NCBI RefSeq assembly: GCF_030127125.1
Contig: NZ_CP126156.1
Span: forward strand, 186,001 to 250,000
Direction: 5' to 3'
Length of the DNA: 64,000 nt
Origin: Halobaculum litoreum
GTDB lineage: Archaea; Halobacteriota; Halobacteria; Halobacteriales; Haloferacaceae
The position numbers and the translations under genes were made by a program. Under the pieces are notes generated by a model that saw only the letters and a program-made list of their open reading frames with translations, searched no databases and was not told the DNA's origin. Below, piece after piece: positions 17,240-25,744 of the stretch (position 1 is the first letter of the stretch; every line of letters begins with the position of its first letter).

Positions 17240-18188
17240 TTACGACCCGGCGTCGACCTGGTCCCCGTCCTCGCTGTCGCCCTCCGCCGCGAGCGTCCCC
17301 GCCCGCGCCGGCACGACCAACACCGGCCGGTCGGCCCCGCGGAGGACGCGCTCGGCGACGCTGCCGAGCACCGCGCGGCGGATCCCGCCCCGCCCGTGGG
17401 TCCCGACGACGATCAGGTCCGCGTCGGTGTCGGCCGCGTAGCCGCGGATCGCGCCGCCGGGTTCGCCGACGAGCACCTCCGACGCGGCGTCGACGCCGGC
17501 CTCGGCCGCGCGCTCCAGCACGCCCGCGACGGCGTCGTCGGCGCGTTCGTCGAGCGCGCGCCGCACCGCCGCGATGGTGTCCCCGCTGAGCGCGCCGCCG
17601 CCGACCGCCGAGAGCGTCCCCGCCTCGTCGACGGCGCTGACGGCGGTGAGCCGTGCGCCAAGCGCCGCCGCGAGGCCGACCGCGACGGCCTCCGCGGGCG
17701 CCCCGCCCCGCTCCCGTCGGTGGCGACGAGCAGCCGGCTCGCCGCCCCCACTCGCGGCGCTCGTCGGCGCCGTGGGCGACGAGCACCGGCACGTCCGCGG
17801 TCCGCACCAGCTTCTCCGCGACGCTGCCGAGCAGCGCCCGGCGCGCCCCGCCCCGGCCGTGGGTGCCGACGACGATCAGGTCCGCCTCCGTCTCGGCGGC
17901 GTATGCGAGGATCGCTTTGTGCGGGCGCCCCTCGCGCACGACGGGGTCGGCGTCGACGCCCTCGCGTTCGGCGCGCGCCGCCAGGTCGTCCGCGAGGTCG
18001 CGGGCGGCCGCGCGGCGCGCGCGGAGGTCGCTCAGCCGCTGTCGCGTCGGGAACGGGTCCACCACCGTGCAGGGGTGGACGCGCGCCCCGAGCGCCGCCG
18101 CCAGCGCGTACGCCGTGTCGACGGCCGCCTCGGCCGGCTCGCTCCCGTCGGCCGCCACCACGATGTCGGTGAACTCGGTGTCGTCCAT
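17240..18188 (-). pseudogene. Tandem universal stress protein (two UspA domains), two frame changes
   Basis: The first UspA domain runs from an ATG at 18188 (DIVVAADGSEPAEAAVDTAY) to [14 protein letters not shown], including the ATP-binding motif GTHGRGG followed by RALLGSV. At a CCCCC run (17745-17749) coding passes to a frame coding [12 protein letters not shown]. Within the CCCC-rich stretch 17701-17715 it passes to a third frame, which carries the second domain ([19 protein letters not shown], then GTHGRGG and RAVLGSV) to a TAA at 17240. The repaired protein is about 316 residues. Tandem UspA proteins bind ATP and take part in stress responses. The shifts lie at the junction of the two domains, so an alternative is two formerly separate genes. 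Confidence 0.6.
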
Positions 18189-18242
18189 GGTGGGAGATCC
18201 CCGATCGACACGATAAATCCGGTGCCCGGGACGGCGGCCGGC

Positions 18243-18530
18243 TCACTCCGTCGTGAACAGGCCGGTGTCCGCGGGGATCGAGAACAGGCCCATGCGGACG
18301 CCGCAGTCGAGCCAGCCGTAGCCGTACGAGTAGGCGGCCAGCGCGTTCACCGGGTCGTCGCTCGCGCGGAAGTGGCGGCCGTCCTCGAGGTACGAGGCGG
18401 CCATCTCCTCGCACTCGACGGCGGCGTCGTACAGCGGGGTGCCCTCGGGGACGCACACCTCCGCCGCCTCGAGGGCGTCCGCGAGCATCTCGCCGTACCG
18501 GGTCGTCTTCTCGTCGAGGTCGGCGGCCAT
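18243..18530 (-). CDS. DUF357 protein
   Basis: A 95-residue, mostly helical protein matching DUF357, an archaeal family of two-helix proteins. Visible conserved points are EKTTRYGEMLADALEAAE, YDAAVECEEMAASYLEDG and the end ALAAYSYGYGWLDCGVRMGL. The fold resembles TPR-like or substrate-capping helices; function is unknown. It is transcribed the same way as the Lrp/AsnC gene upstream, 66 bases from it, and as the double stress-protein gene downstream. No sign of disruption. Confidence 0.85.
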   Translation of the reverse strand: MAADLDEKTTRYGEMLADALEAAEVCVPEGTPLYDAAVECEEMAASYLEDGRHFRASDDPVNALAAYSYGYGWLDCGVRMGLFSIPADTGLFTTE

Positions 18531-18596
18531 GGTCGCGGGTCGCGGCGGCGTCCCCTGAGCGTGTCGGTGGGGGACCGCGTCCCGTCGCCGCGGGGG

Positions 18597-19094
18597 CTAC
18601 TCGTCGTCGCCGTCGCCGTCGGGGTCCTCGTCGGGGTCGAGGAACCCGTGGTACGGGCAGACGTACTCGTCGCGGATGATCTGCTCGTCGAGGACGTCGA
18701 GGCCGAGCGCGTCGAGGTCCTTGGTGATCCGGTCGAGGTCGTCGTGGTCGCGCCCGATCGCGTTCACGTACACGTTTCGCTCGCCGGTCATGATCTCGCG
18801 GACCGCGGTGACGCCGCGGATGTCGCGCGCGCGGTTGGCGAGTTCGCCGCGGTTCGGGATCGTCGCCGTGCAGATGATCTTCGTGTACAGCGGGTAGCCC
18901 GCGAGGTCGTAGTCGATGTCGATGTGGTACCCGCGGACCACGCCGCTCGACTCCAGCTTGTTGAGCCGGGTCCGCACGGTGCTCGCCGAGAGGCCGAGCT
19001 TCTCGGCGATGTCGCTCGACGACGTGGACCGCGCGTCCTGTTGGAGGTAGTAGAGGATGTGTCGGTCGACCGAGTCGAGTTCGCCGTCCTTCAT
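18597..19094 (-). CDS. Lrp/AsnC-family transcription regulator
   Basis: A 165-residue regulator. The N-terminal winged helix reads DSVDRHILYYLQQDARS, SSSDIAEKLGLSASTVRTRLNKLESSGVV, followed by the RAM-type effector domain (GYPLYTKIICTATIPNRG, VREIMTGERNVYVNAIG). Such proteins sense amino acids or related ligands and form octamers on DNA. The C-terminal tail has CPYHGF and a strongly acidic end. It is divergent from an APC-type amino-acid permease across a 398-bp spacer with an inverted repeat that fits an Lrp site. Control of that permease, and autoregulation, is a reasonable inference. Confidence 0.88.
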   Translation of the reverse strand: MKDGELDSVDRHILYYLQQDARSTSSSDIAEKLGLSASTVRTRLNKLESSGVVRGYHIDIDYDLAGYPLYTKIICTATIPNRGELANRARDIRGVTAVREIMTGERNVYVNAIGRDHDDLDRITKDLDALGLDVLDEQIIRDEYVCPYHGFLDPDEDPDGDGDDE

Positions 19095-19225
19095 CTACGC
19101 CAACGTCCCCGGGGTGGCCCCATTAGTCTTCTTGCGTGCGGTCGCGGCCGGTCGGCCGCCGCGGCCGCGCCGGCGACCGCCCCCGCCCCCTCGCGTGACG
19201 GATACCGAATGAACGTTCGAGTAGT

Positions 19226-19240
19226 TTGACGACCCGTCAA
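19226..19240. promoter_or_regulatory. Inverted repeat, candidate Lrp/AsnC operator
   Basis: TTGACG-ACC-CGTCAA is a perfect 6-bp inverted repeat with a 3-bp centre, a total length of 15 bp as in many Lrp/AsnC sites. It ends 10 bases before a TATA-like box that reads toward the permease. Position and symmetry support it; binding is inferred. Confidence 0.5.
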
Positions 19241-19250
19241 TTGAATCGCC

Positions 19251-19260
19251 CGATTTATGC
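19251..19260 (+). promoter_or_regulatory. TATA-like box upstream of the APC permease
   Basis: CGATTTATGC has haloarchaeal TATA character. The permease ATG is 233 bases downstream, so this promoter would give a long 5' leader, unlike most genes here. Confidence 0.4.
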
Positions 19261-19492
19261 ACTTCCGTCACTCACGCTGCGATAGACACCCGGGGCCGAC
19301 CGCCGCGGAACCCACCACGATGACTCAGGGACGACTCGACGGACCGCGCCGCCGCCGGGGCGGCACGCAGACGACGTACCGTGTACCGACCACCGCGGCG
19401 GGCGGCGCCGCCGGAGCCGCGTCGCCGGACCCGTACTACCCGGCGGCCACCCGTTCGGCGGCCGCTCGCCCGGCGCCCGCGGTGGATCGCCG

Positions 19493-21676
19493 ATGAAGGA
19501 ACTCGAACGCGACCTCGGGCTGCCGTCGGTGCTGGCGATCAGCATCGGCGCGATGATCGGGAGCGGGATCTTCATCCTCCCGGCGCTGGCGCTGGAGATC
19601 GCCGGCCCGGCGGTGATCCTCGCGTACGCGATCGCGGGGCTGCTCGTCGTGCCGGCGGCGCTGTCGAAGTCGGAGATGGCGACCGCGATGCCGGAGGCCG
19701 GCGGCACGTACATCTACATCGAGCGGGCGATGGGCCCGCTGTTCGGCACGATCGCGGGCGTGGGGACGTGGTTCTCGCTGTCGTTCAAGGGCGCGCTCGC
19801 GCTCGTGGGCGGCGTGCCGTACCTCCTGCTCGTGTTCGACCTGCCGGTGACGCCCGTCGCGCTGGGGCTCGCGGCGCTGTTGATCCTGATCAACGTCGTC
19901 GGCGCGAAACAGACCGGCCGCCTCCAGCTCGCCATCGTCGTCGTGATGCTGGCGGCGCTGGGCTGGTTCGCCGCGGGGAGCGCCCCGAGCGTCGAGCAGG
20001 CGAACTACGCCGACTTCCTCGGCGCCGGCGTCGAGGGCGTGCTCGCGGCGACCGGCCTCGTGTTCGTCTCGTACGCGGGCGTGACGAAGGTGGCCAGCGT
20101 CGCCGAGGAGGTGGAAGACCCCGGGCGGAACATCCCGCTGGGCATCCTCGGCTCGCTCGCCTTCACCACCGTCCTGTACGTCGCCATCGTCGCGGTGCTC
20201 GTCGGGATCACCGACCCGGGGAGCGTCGCGGGGTCGCTCACGCCGGTCGCCGTCGGCGCCGAGCAGACGCTCGGCCGCGCCGGCGTCGCGGCGGTGATCC
20301 TCGCGGCCGTCCTCGCGCTGGTGTCGACGGCGAACGCGGGCATCCTCTCGTCGTCGCGCTACCCGTTCGCGATGAGCCGCGACAAGCTCGCGCCGCCGTC
20401 GCTGTCGTCGGTCAGCGAGCGGTTCGGCACCCCCGTCGCCTCGATCACGGTGACCGGCGCGGTGCTGCTGGTGCTGATCGCGTTCGTGCCCATCCTCGAG
20501 ATCGCGAAGCTCGCGAGCGCCTTCCAGATCATGGTGTTCGCGATGATCAACGTCGCCGTCGTCGCCTTCCGCGAGGGGAGCGTCGAGTACGAGCCGGCGT
20601 TCACGTCGCCGCTGTACCCGTGGATCCAGGTGTTCGGCGCCGTCTCCGGGCTGGCGCTGTTGACCCAGATGGGCACCACCGCGCTCGCGGGCGCCGTCGC
20701 CATCACCGTCGCCAGCGTGGCGTGGTACCTCGTGTACGTCCGCCCGCGCGTCGACCGCGAGGGCGCCGCCAGCGACGCGATCCGGCGGCAGGTCGGCCGG
20801 GGCGCGCTCGCCGACATCGAGTCGGCCGTCGCCGCCCGCCCCGACACCCGCGAGGTGCTCGTCGCGCTCACGAAGAACGTCGACGAGGCGCGCGAGCGCT
20901 CGCTGATCGCGCTGGCGGCCGACCTCGTCCGCGCGGACGGCGGCCGCGTCGTCGCCGTCCGCTTCGAGGAGGTGCCCGACCAGGCGCCGCTCACCGAGGG
21001 GGTGACCGTCCAGTCCGACGCCGACCGCTCGTTCGAGGCGCGCGTCGCGGCGCTGGGCGACGACCTCGACGTGGCCGTCGAGGCCGACGAGATCGTGAGC
21101 CACGACACCAAACACGCCGTCGTCAACTTCGCGGCCCACCGCGACGTGGACACGATCGTCGCCGAGCACGAGCCGCTCCGGCTCCGCTCGCGGCTGGTCG
21201 GCGACCCCATCGACTGGGTCGTCCGCCACGCCCACTGCGACGTCCTGCTCGTCGACAACCTCGGCTACGACGACCCGCGCGCGGTCGTGCTCTCGGGCGA
21301 CGTGGGGCCGTACCCGCCGCTGTCGGTCGACGTGGCCGACGCGGTCGCGCGGGCGAACGACGGCCGGATCTCGCTGTGGTACCCCGGCGGCGACGCCGAC
21401 CCCGACGCCCGGCGCCGGCTGGTCGAGGACTACCGGACGGAGCTGTCGGACCTGCTCTCCGTGCCGGTCGCCGTCGAGTCGGTGCGCACGGACGGGGGGC
21501 AGCGGCGGACCCCCGACCTGGTGATCCGGCGCGGCGCCGACCACCGCCTCCGGACGGCCCTGTTCGACGAACGGCCCGACCTCCCGACCCCCGGCTGTAC
21601 GACGGTCACGGTGTACCCCCACGAGTCGCGCCGGCCCGGCCTCGCGCGCCGCTTCGTCGAGCGACTGGCGTTCTGA
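19493..21676 (+). CDS. APC-family amino-acid permease with C-terminal stress-protein domains
   Basis: A 727-residue protein. The first 430 residues form a 12-segment APC transporter with the family motifs GAMIGSGIFILP and SKSEMATAMPEAGGTYIYIE. The next 300 residues are soluble and built from two UspA-like halves (TREVLVALTKNVDEARERSL; later a second alpha/beta half with DLVIRRGADH), with VVNFAAHRDVDTIVAEH between. UspA-like domains bind nucleotides, so uptake may be gated by ATP or energy state. The substrate is probably an amino acid or amine, by family. Its divergent partner is an Lrp/AsnC regulator, which fits control by amino acids. Confidence 0.85.
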   Translation: MKELERDLGLPSVLAISIGAMIGSGIFILPALALEIAGPAVILAYAIAGLLVVPAALSKSEMATAMPEAGGTYIYIERAMGPLFGTIAGVGTWFSLSFKGALALVGGVPYLLLVFDLPVTPVALGLAALLILINVVGAKQTGRLQLAIVVVMLAALGWFAAGSAPSVEQANYADFLGAGVEGVLAATGLVFVSYAGVTKVASVAEEVEDPGRNIPLGILGSLAFTTVLYVAIVAVLVGITDPGSVAGSLTPVAVGAEQTLGRAGVAAVILAAVLALVSTANAGILSSSRYPFAMSRDKLAPPSLSSVSERFGTPVASITVTGAVLLVLIAFVPILEIAKLASAFQIMVFAMINVAVVAFREGSVEYEPAFTSPLYPWIQVFGAVSGLALLTQMGTTALAGAVAITVASVAWYLVYVRPRVDREGAASDAIRRQVGRGALADIESAVAARPDTREVLVALTKNVDEARERSLIALAADLVRADGGRVVAVRFEEVPDQAPLTEGVTVQSDADRSFEARVAALGDDLDVAVEADEIVSHDTKHAVVNFAAHRDVDTIVAEHEPLRLRSRLVGDPIDWVVRHAHCDVLLVDNLGYDDPRAVVLSGDVGPYPPLSVDVADAVARANDGRISLWYPGGDADPDARRRLVEDYRTELSDLLSVPVAVESVRTDGGQRRTPDLVIRRGADHRLRTALFDERPDLPTPGCTTVTVYPHESRRPGLARRFVERLAF

Positions 21677-21736
21677 CGGGCGGCGGCGCGCCGCCCCGCG
21701 CGGGCCGCCGGTCGCCCGCCGAGCACGACAGCACAA

Positions 21737-21746
21737 CGTACAAACC
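21737..21746 (+). promoter_or_regulatory. TATA-like box for trxB
   Basis: CGTACAAACC lies 24-33 bases before the ATG at 21770. Confidence 0.4.
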
Positions 21747-21769
21747 CCGGAGTCGCATAGCCGGACCCA

Positions 21770-22822
21770 ATGAGCGACTCCGCCGACGTCGTCGACCACC
21801 GGCCGCTGATCATCGCGGGGACCGGCTCCGCGGGGCTCACCGCGGCCATCTACGCCGCCCGCTCGAACAACGACCCGCTCGTCTTCGAGGGCGACGAGCC
21901 GGGCGGACAGCTGACGCTCACCTCGGAGGTCGAGAACTTCCCCGGCTTCCCCGAGGGGATCAACGGCGCCGAGTTCATCAACAACGCCAAAGAGCAGGCC
22001 AAGCGCTTCGGCGCGGACGTGAAGAACGGCGTCGTCGAATCGGTCGACGACTCCCGGCGCCCGTTCCGCGTGGAGCTGACGAACGGCGACGTGTACACCG
22101 CCGACGCGGTCATCGCCGCCTCGGGCGCCTCGGCGCGGACGCTCGGTATCCCCGGCGAGGACGAGCTGATGGGGTACGGGCTGTCGACGTGCGCCACCTG
22201 TGACGGGGCGTTCTTCCGGGGCGAGGACATGCTCGTCGTCGGCGGCGGCGACGCCGCGATGGAGGAGGCGAGCTTCCTCACCAAGTTCGCCGACACGGTG
22301 TACATCGTCCACCGGCGCGAGGAGTTCCGCGCCGAGGACTACTGGATCGACCGCGTGCAGGAGCACGTCGACGAGGGGAACATCGAGATCATGCGCAACA
22401 CCGAGGTGACCGAACTCCACGGCACGCGCGAGGACGGCGTCGAGTCGGTCACGCTCGTCTCCCACCCGGAGGGGTACCCGACCGACAAGCTCGACGACCC
22501 CGAGACCGAGGAGCGCGACTTCCCGGTCGGCGCGGTGTTCTTCGCCATCGGCCACACCCCGAACACGGAGTACCTCGTGGACACGGGCGTCGAGCTCGAC
22601 GACGAGGGGTACGTCCGGACGAAGGGCGGCCACGGCGCGGGCCAGACCGAGACCGCGGTGCCGGGGCTGTTCGGCGCTGGCGACGTGGTCGACTACCACT
22701 ACCAGCAGGCCGTCACGGCCGCGGGGATGGGCTGTAAGGCCGCCATCGACGCCGACGACTACCTCGAGGAGCAGAAGCGCGCCGAGGCGAAGTCGGGGGA
22801 GACGGCCGCCGCGGACGACTGA
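21770..22822 (+). CDS. trxB: Thioredoxin reductase-type flavoprotein
   Basis: A 350-residue FAD/NAD(P)H disulfide reductase. The N-terminal dinucleotide fold reads IIAGTGSAGLTAAIYAAR (glycine-rich loop GTGSAG where GxGxxG is usual). The redox pair is C141 and C144 in STCATCDGAFF. The second nucleotide fold follows (VVGGGDAAMEEA), and the FAD C-terminal motif is GLFGAGDVVD. It transfers electrons from NAD(P)H to thioredoxin or a similar small protein and so maintains thiols. The acidic C-terminal tail (EAKSGETAAADD) is typical of the group. A tandem repeat begins eight bases after its stop. Confidence 0.93.
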   Translation: MSDSADVVDHRPLIIAGTGSAGLTAAIYAARSNNDPLVFEGDEPGGQLTLTSEVENFPGFPEGINGAEFINNAKEQAKRFGADVKNGVVESVDDSRRPFRVELTNGDVYTADAVIAASGASARTLGIPGEDELMGYGLSTCATCDGAFFRGEDMLVVGGGDAAMEEASFLTKFADTVYIVHRREEFRAEDYWIDRVQEHVDEGNIEIMRNTEVTELHGTREDGVESVTLVSHPEGYPTDKLDDPETEERDFPVGAVFFAIGHTPNTEYLVDTGVELDDEGYVRTKGGHGAGQTETAVPGLFGAGDVVDYHYQQAVTAAGMGCKAAIDADDYLEEQKRAEAKSGETAAADD

Positions 22823-22830
22823 CGCGAGGC

Positions 22831-23067
22831 CGAGCGAAGCGAGGCCTCGACAGACGGCGGCGAGGTCTGCGTGCCGAGCCGCCCAAGACCGGCAGTTACC
22901 GAGCGAAGCGAGGCCTCGACAGGCGGCGGCGAGGTCTGCGTGCCGAGCCGCCCAAGACCGGCAGTTACCGAGCGAAGCGAGGCCTCGACAGACGGCGGCG
23001 AGGTCTGCGTGCCGAGCCGCCCAAGACCGGCAGTTACCGAGCGAAGCGAGGCCTCGACAGGCGGCGG
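22831..23067. repeat. 69-bp tandem repeat, three full copies and a partial fourth
   Basis: Units run 22831-22899, 22900-22968 and 22969-23037, with a partial unit at 23038-23067. They are identical except for one position (22854, 22923, 22992, 23061) that alternates A, G, A, G, so the array may have grown as a 138-bp dimer. Each unit begins GAGCGAAGCGAGG, contains the palindrome CGAGGCCTCG and ends GGCAGTTAC. The unit length is a multiple of three and stops are absent in several frames, which makes spurious open frames. It sits between trxB and the promoter of the next gene. No coding role is evident. Confidence 0.9.
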
Positions 23068-23088
23068 ACCGGACGCCGAGACCCACGG

Positions 23089-23097
23089 ACCTTTACG
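23089..23097 (+). promoter_or_regulatory. TATA-like box for the small acidic protein at 23120
   Basis: ACCTTTACG lies 23-31 bases before the ATG at 23120, just after the tandem repeat ends. Confidence 0.45.
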
Positions 23098-23119
23098 TGC
23101 CCCACACCTCCGGCGGGAC

Positions 23120-23404
23120 ATGGTCGGAACCGAAACCTACACAGTCAGCGGACCGGACGGCGACAGCGACGAGGTCGACCTCCCCGCGGGGCTCGTCGAC
23201 CTGCTGGCCGAGCAGGGCGAGAACCCCAGCGAGGTCATCAGCGACGTGGTCCTGCAGGCGTTCGCCCAGCAGGCCCACGCCATCGCCCACCACAGTCAGG
23301 GCGAGACCCCCGAGGACGTCGCCGCGATCAACGAGAAGGCCGAGGAACTGTTCGAGGAGCGGTTCGGCCAGAGCCTCTCGGAGGCGCTGGGCCACTCCCA
23401 CTAA
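23120..23404 (+). CDS. Small acidic haloarchaeal protein of unknown function
   Basis: A 94-residue acidic protein. A short beta-type N-terminus (TETYTVSGPDGDSDEVDLP) is followed by helices (GLVDLLAEQGENPSEVISDVV, AAINEKAEELFEERFGQSL) and a histidine-containing middle and end (AHAIAHHSQG; ALGHSH). Its relatives are haloarchaeal only and uncharacterised as far as I know. The histidines could bind metal, and the gene is convergent with a ZIP metal transporter, but a link is speculation. The start is fixed by the TATA-like box and by the repeat array just upstream. Confidence 0.75.
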   Translation: MVGTETYTVSGPDGDSDEVDLPAGLVDLLAEQGENPSEVISDVVLQAFAQQAHAIAHHSQGETPEDVAAINEKAEELFEERFGQSLSEALGHSH

Positions 23405-23454
23405 CCCGGACCGCCGCCGCCGCCCGCGGGCCGAGTCTCCCGTTTTCTCGACCG

Positions 23455-24269
23455 CTACAGCGACGTGACCGACAGCAGCGGCACCATCGCGGCCGCGCCG
23501 GTCGCCATCCCCCCCGACCAACTCCCGCTTCCCGTCGCCCGCGAGCCCCTCGCCGAGTTCGAGCGCCTCCGGGACGAACTCCGTGAGCACGAGGTAGATC
23601 ATCGCACCCGCGGCGAAGCCGAAGCCGATCGGGAGGAACTGCCGGGCGATCGTGACGAAGTAGAAGGCGATCACCGCGCCGACGGGCTGGGGCAGGCTGG
23701 AGAACACCGCCCACCACACCATCTTCGGGGGCGACACGTCGAGGGTCCGCAGCGGGATGGACACCGCCACCCCCCTCGGGCACGTTGTGGACGGAGATGG
23801 CGACGGTCATGAACACCGCCAGCAGCGGTACCGCGGTGCCGAACAGCACCAGCCCACCGACGGTGTCGAACCCCAACTCCGCGAAGGAGACGCCGACGGC
23901 GACGCCCTCGGGGAAGCTGTGGACCGTGAGCACCCCGAGAACGAGCAGGAGCTTCTTGTAGTCCGCCTCCTCGTACTTGCGCGGGTTCACCTCCGCGCCC
24001 TCGATCACCTCGTGGGCGACGACGACGAGCACCACGCCCGCGACGACGCCGACCCCCAGCTCCAGCGGCGTCCCGTACGCCAGTCCCTCGCCGACCAGCC
24101 CGAACAGCGACGCGCCGAGCATGATCCCCGACGCCAGCCCCCACAACACCACGTTCCAGCGGTCGCCGATGTCGTCGAGGACGAAGAACGGGAGCGCGCC
24201 CAGCCCCGTCGCGAGCGCCGTGATCAGCCCCGCGACGAACACGAACGCGTACGCGCCGAGATCTGTCAT
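23455..24269 (-). pseudogene. ZIP-family metal transporter, two frame changes
   Basis: From an ATG at 24269 the frame codes membrane segments 1-5 of a ZIP transporter, with the metal-site helices VVAHEVIEG and LTVHSFPEGVAVG and then ISVHNVPEG. At a CCCCCC run (23770-23775) coding moves to a frame reading VAVSIPLRTLDV and further segments to LTEFVPEALELG. At a CCCCCCC run (23509-23515) it moves again and ends MATGAAAMVPLLSVTSL at 23455. The repaired length is about 271 residues, normal for ZIP. Both breaks are in long homopolymers, so sequence error is likely. ZIP proteins import Zn2+ or related divalent ions. A TATA-like box (24291-24300) precedes the start. Confidence 0.65.
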
Positions 24270-24290
24270 CGGCGGCTCTAGCCCGTACTC

Positions 24291-24300
24291 GGATATAAGT
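24291..24300 (-). promoter_or_regulatory. TATA-like box for the ZIP transporter
   Basis: Minus strand ACTTATATCC, 22-31 bases before the ATG at 24269. Confidence 0.5.
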
Positions 24301-24422
24301 CTCACGCGACTGACTGGTTTCGGGCAGCCGAAACCACGGTCGGCGTTTAGGGCGCCCGAAACCGCTCGAAACGGCGGATCGTCCCGTCGAGTCGAAGTAT
24401 CGGGAACCTGTGACGAACCCCG

Positions 24423-25553
24423 TCAGTCCGTCCGCCAGTCGCGGTCGGTGCGGTTGAGACGCACGCAGCCGTCGTCGGTGACGACGACCAGATCCTCGAT
24501 GCGGACGCCGAACTCGTCGGGGCGGTAGACGCCGGGCTCGACGCTGAACACCATCCCCGCCTCGACCTCGCGCTCGCCGCCGGCGACGACGTACGGCTCC
24601 TCGTGGACGTCGAGGCCGACGCCGTGGCCCGTCCGGTGGACGAACGCGTCGCCGTAGCCCGCCTCCGCGATCGCGTCGCGGGCGGCGGCGTCGATCGCGC
24701 CGACCGTGACGCCCGGTTCGACCGCCTCGACGGCGGCCTCCTGCGCCTCGCGCACGACGCGGTGGACCTCGCGAAAGCCCTCGGGCGGCTCGGCGTCGCC
24801 GAACACGAGCGTCCGCGTCTGGTCGGAGGGGTAGCCGTCGACCCGGGTGCCGAAGTCGAGGACGACGGGGTCGCCCGCCTCGATCACGCGGTCGCCGTGG
24901 GTGTGGTGGGGCATCGCCCCGTTCGGGCCCGAGCCGACGATGGTCTCGAAGGAGACGCCGGTGCCGCCGTGTACCTCGAGGCGGTCCTCGATCAGACGGG
25001 CCAACTCGGTCTCGGTCATCCCCACCACCTCGTCGCCCATCTCGCGCAGGTCGCGCACGACGGCGTCGGCGGCCTCGCCGGCGTGCCGGAGCGCCGCGAC
25101 CTCGGCGTCGTCTTTGATCGCCCGGAGGTCGGCGAGGGCGTCGCTCGCGAGCCCCCACGTCGCGTCGGGGAGCACCCGCCGGAGGTCCTGCGTGAACCGG
25201 GCGTGCATCGTGTCGTCGACGAGGACGTGGGGCGCGTCGTTCGCCAGCGCGAGGTCCTCGGCGACGGCCTCGACGGCGGCGACGGGGTCCTCGTCGTCGC
25301 TCCACGTCCGCACGTCCGCGACGGGCGTCCCGGCGCGCACCTGCTCGCCGGCCAGTTCGGGCACGAGGAACACGGGGTCGGCGTCCGCGACGACGAACAG
25401 CAGGAAGTGACGCTCGCTCGGGTGTTCGTCGTGCCCGGTGAGGTACGTCAGGTTCGTGCTCGGGAACAGCACGAGCGCGTCGGCGTCGGCCCCGGCCAGC
25501 CGCTCGCGGGCGGCGTCGAGGCGGCGCGCGTACGGCGCGTCGGTGTCGGTCAT
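24423..25553 (-). CDS. M24-family aminopeptidase (Xaa-Pro type)
   Basis: A 376-residue protein with the two-domain layout of prolidase and aminopeptidase P. The N-terminal creatinase-like domain (TNLTYLTGHDEHPSERHFLLFV) is followed by the pita-bread catalytic domain. Metal ligands are visible: DFGTRVDGYPSDQTRTLV (two Asp), HRTGHGVGLDVHEEP (His), VFSVEPGVY (Glu) and GVRIEDLVVV (Glu). Two metal ions would cleave X-Pro peptide bonds, giving a role in peptide turnover. Length fits the family. It is divergent from the MFS gene. Start at the ATG at 25553, where homologues begin. Confidence 0.88.
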   Translation of the reverse strand: MTDTDAPYARRLDAARERLAGADADALVLFPSTNLTYLTGHDEHPSERHFLLFVVADADPVFLVPELAGEQVRAGTPVADVRTWSDDEDPVAAVEAVAEDLALANDAPHVLVDDTMHARFTQDLRRVLPDATWGLASDALADLRAIKDDAEVAALRHAGEAADAVVRDLREMGDEVVGMTETELARLIEDRLEVHGGTGVSFETIVGSGPNGAMPHHTHGDRVIEAGDPVVLDFGTRVDGYPSDQTRTLVFGDAEPPEGFREVHRVVREAQEAAVEAVEPGVTVGAIDAAARDAIAEAGYGDAFVHRTGHGVGLDVHEEPYVVAGGEREVEAGMVFSVEPGVYRPDEFGVRIEDLVVVTDDGCVRLNRTDRDWRTD

Positions 25554-25744
25554 ACCCGGCCCTTCCGCCGCCGCCGAGTTGAACGCGTCGGCGGCGCCGT
25601 CGGTTCCCCTCTGCCGTCGGCCCGCCCGACCGGGGTCCGGGAGGTCGGCGTGTCGGTCCCGCCGGGCTCGTGTCGACGCCGACGAACGCGCCGGGGCGGT
25701 GCCGCCGGCGCAACGGCTATGGGTCGCCCGCGTCATCGCCGTCC

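Larger units (their letters stand above)
19095..19492. other. Divergent spacer between Lrp/AsnC regulator and APC permease
   Basis: No long gene is evident in these 398 bases. The AT-richer half (about 19205-19260) holds the 15-bp inverted repeat and a TATA-like box reading toward the permease. A GAACGTTC palindrome lies near 19211-19218. The half next to the permease is G+C-rich and contains a 58-codon open frame (ATG at 19320, TGA overlapping the permease ATG). Its product would be basic and low in complexity, so I do not call it a gene. Confidence 0.6.

Noticed and set aside
19320-19496. A 58-codon open frame overlapping the permease start (ATGA)
   Set aside because: The overlap is attractive, but the product is basic and low in complexity, and no promoter is closer than the one assigned to the permease. 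It stays a weak possibility.
22831-23067. The tandem repeat as a CRISPR array
   Set aside because: The units are contiguous and identical, without unique spacers, and no cas genes are present.
19436-23086. A 1216-codon open frame on the minus strand
   Set aside because: It is the antisense of the APC permease and trxB genes and of the tandem repeat. Its product is His/Arg-rich and unlike haloarchaeal proteins.
22871-23404. Fusion of the tandem repeat with the small acidic protein (a 177-codon frame)
   Set aside because: The repeat is open in several frames because its length is a multiple of three. The promoter and the change in composition place the real start at 23120.
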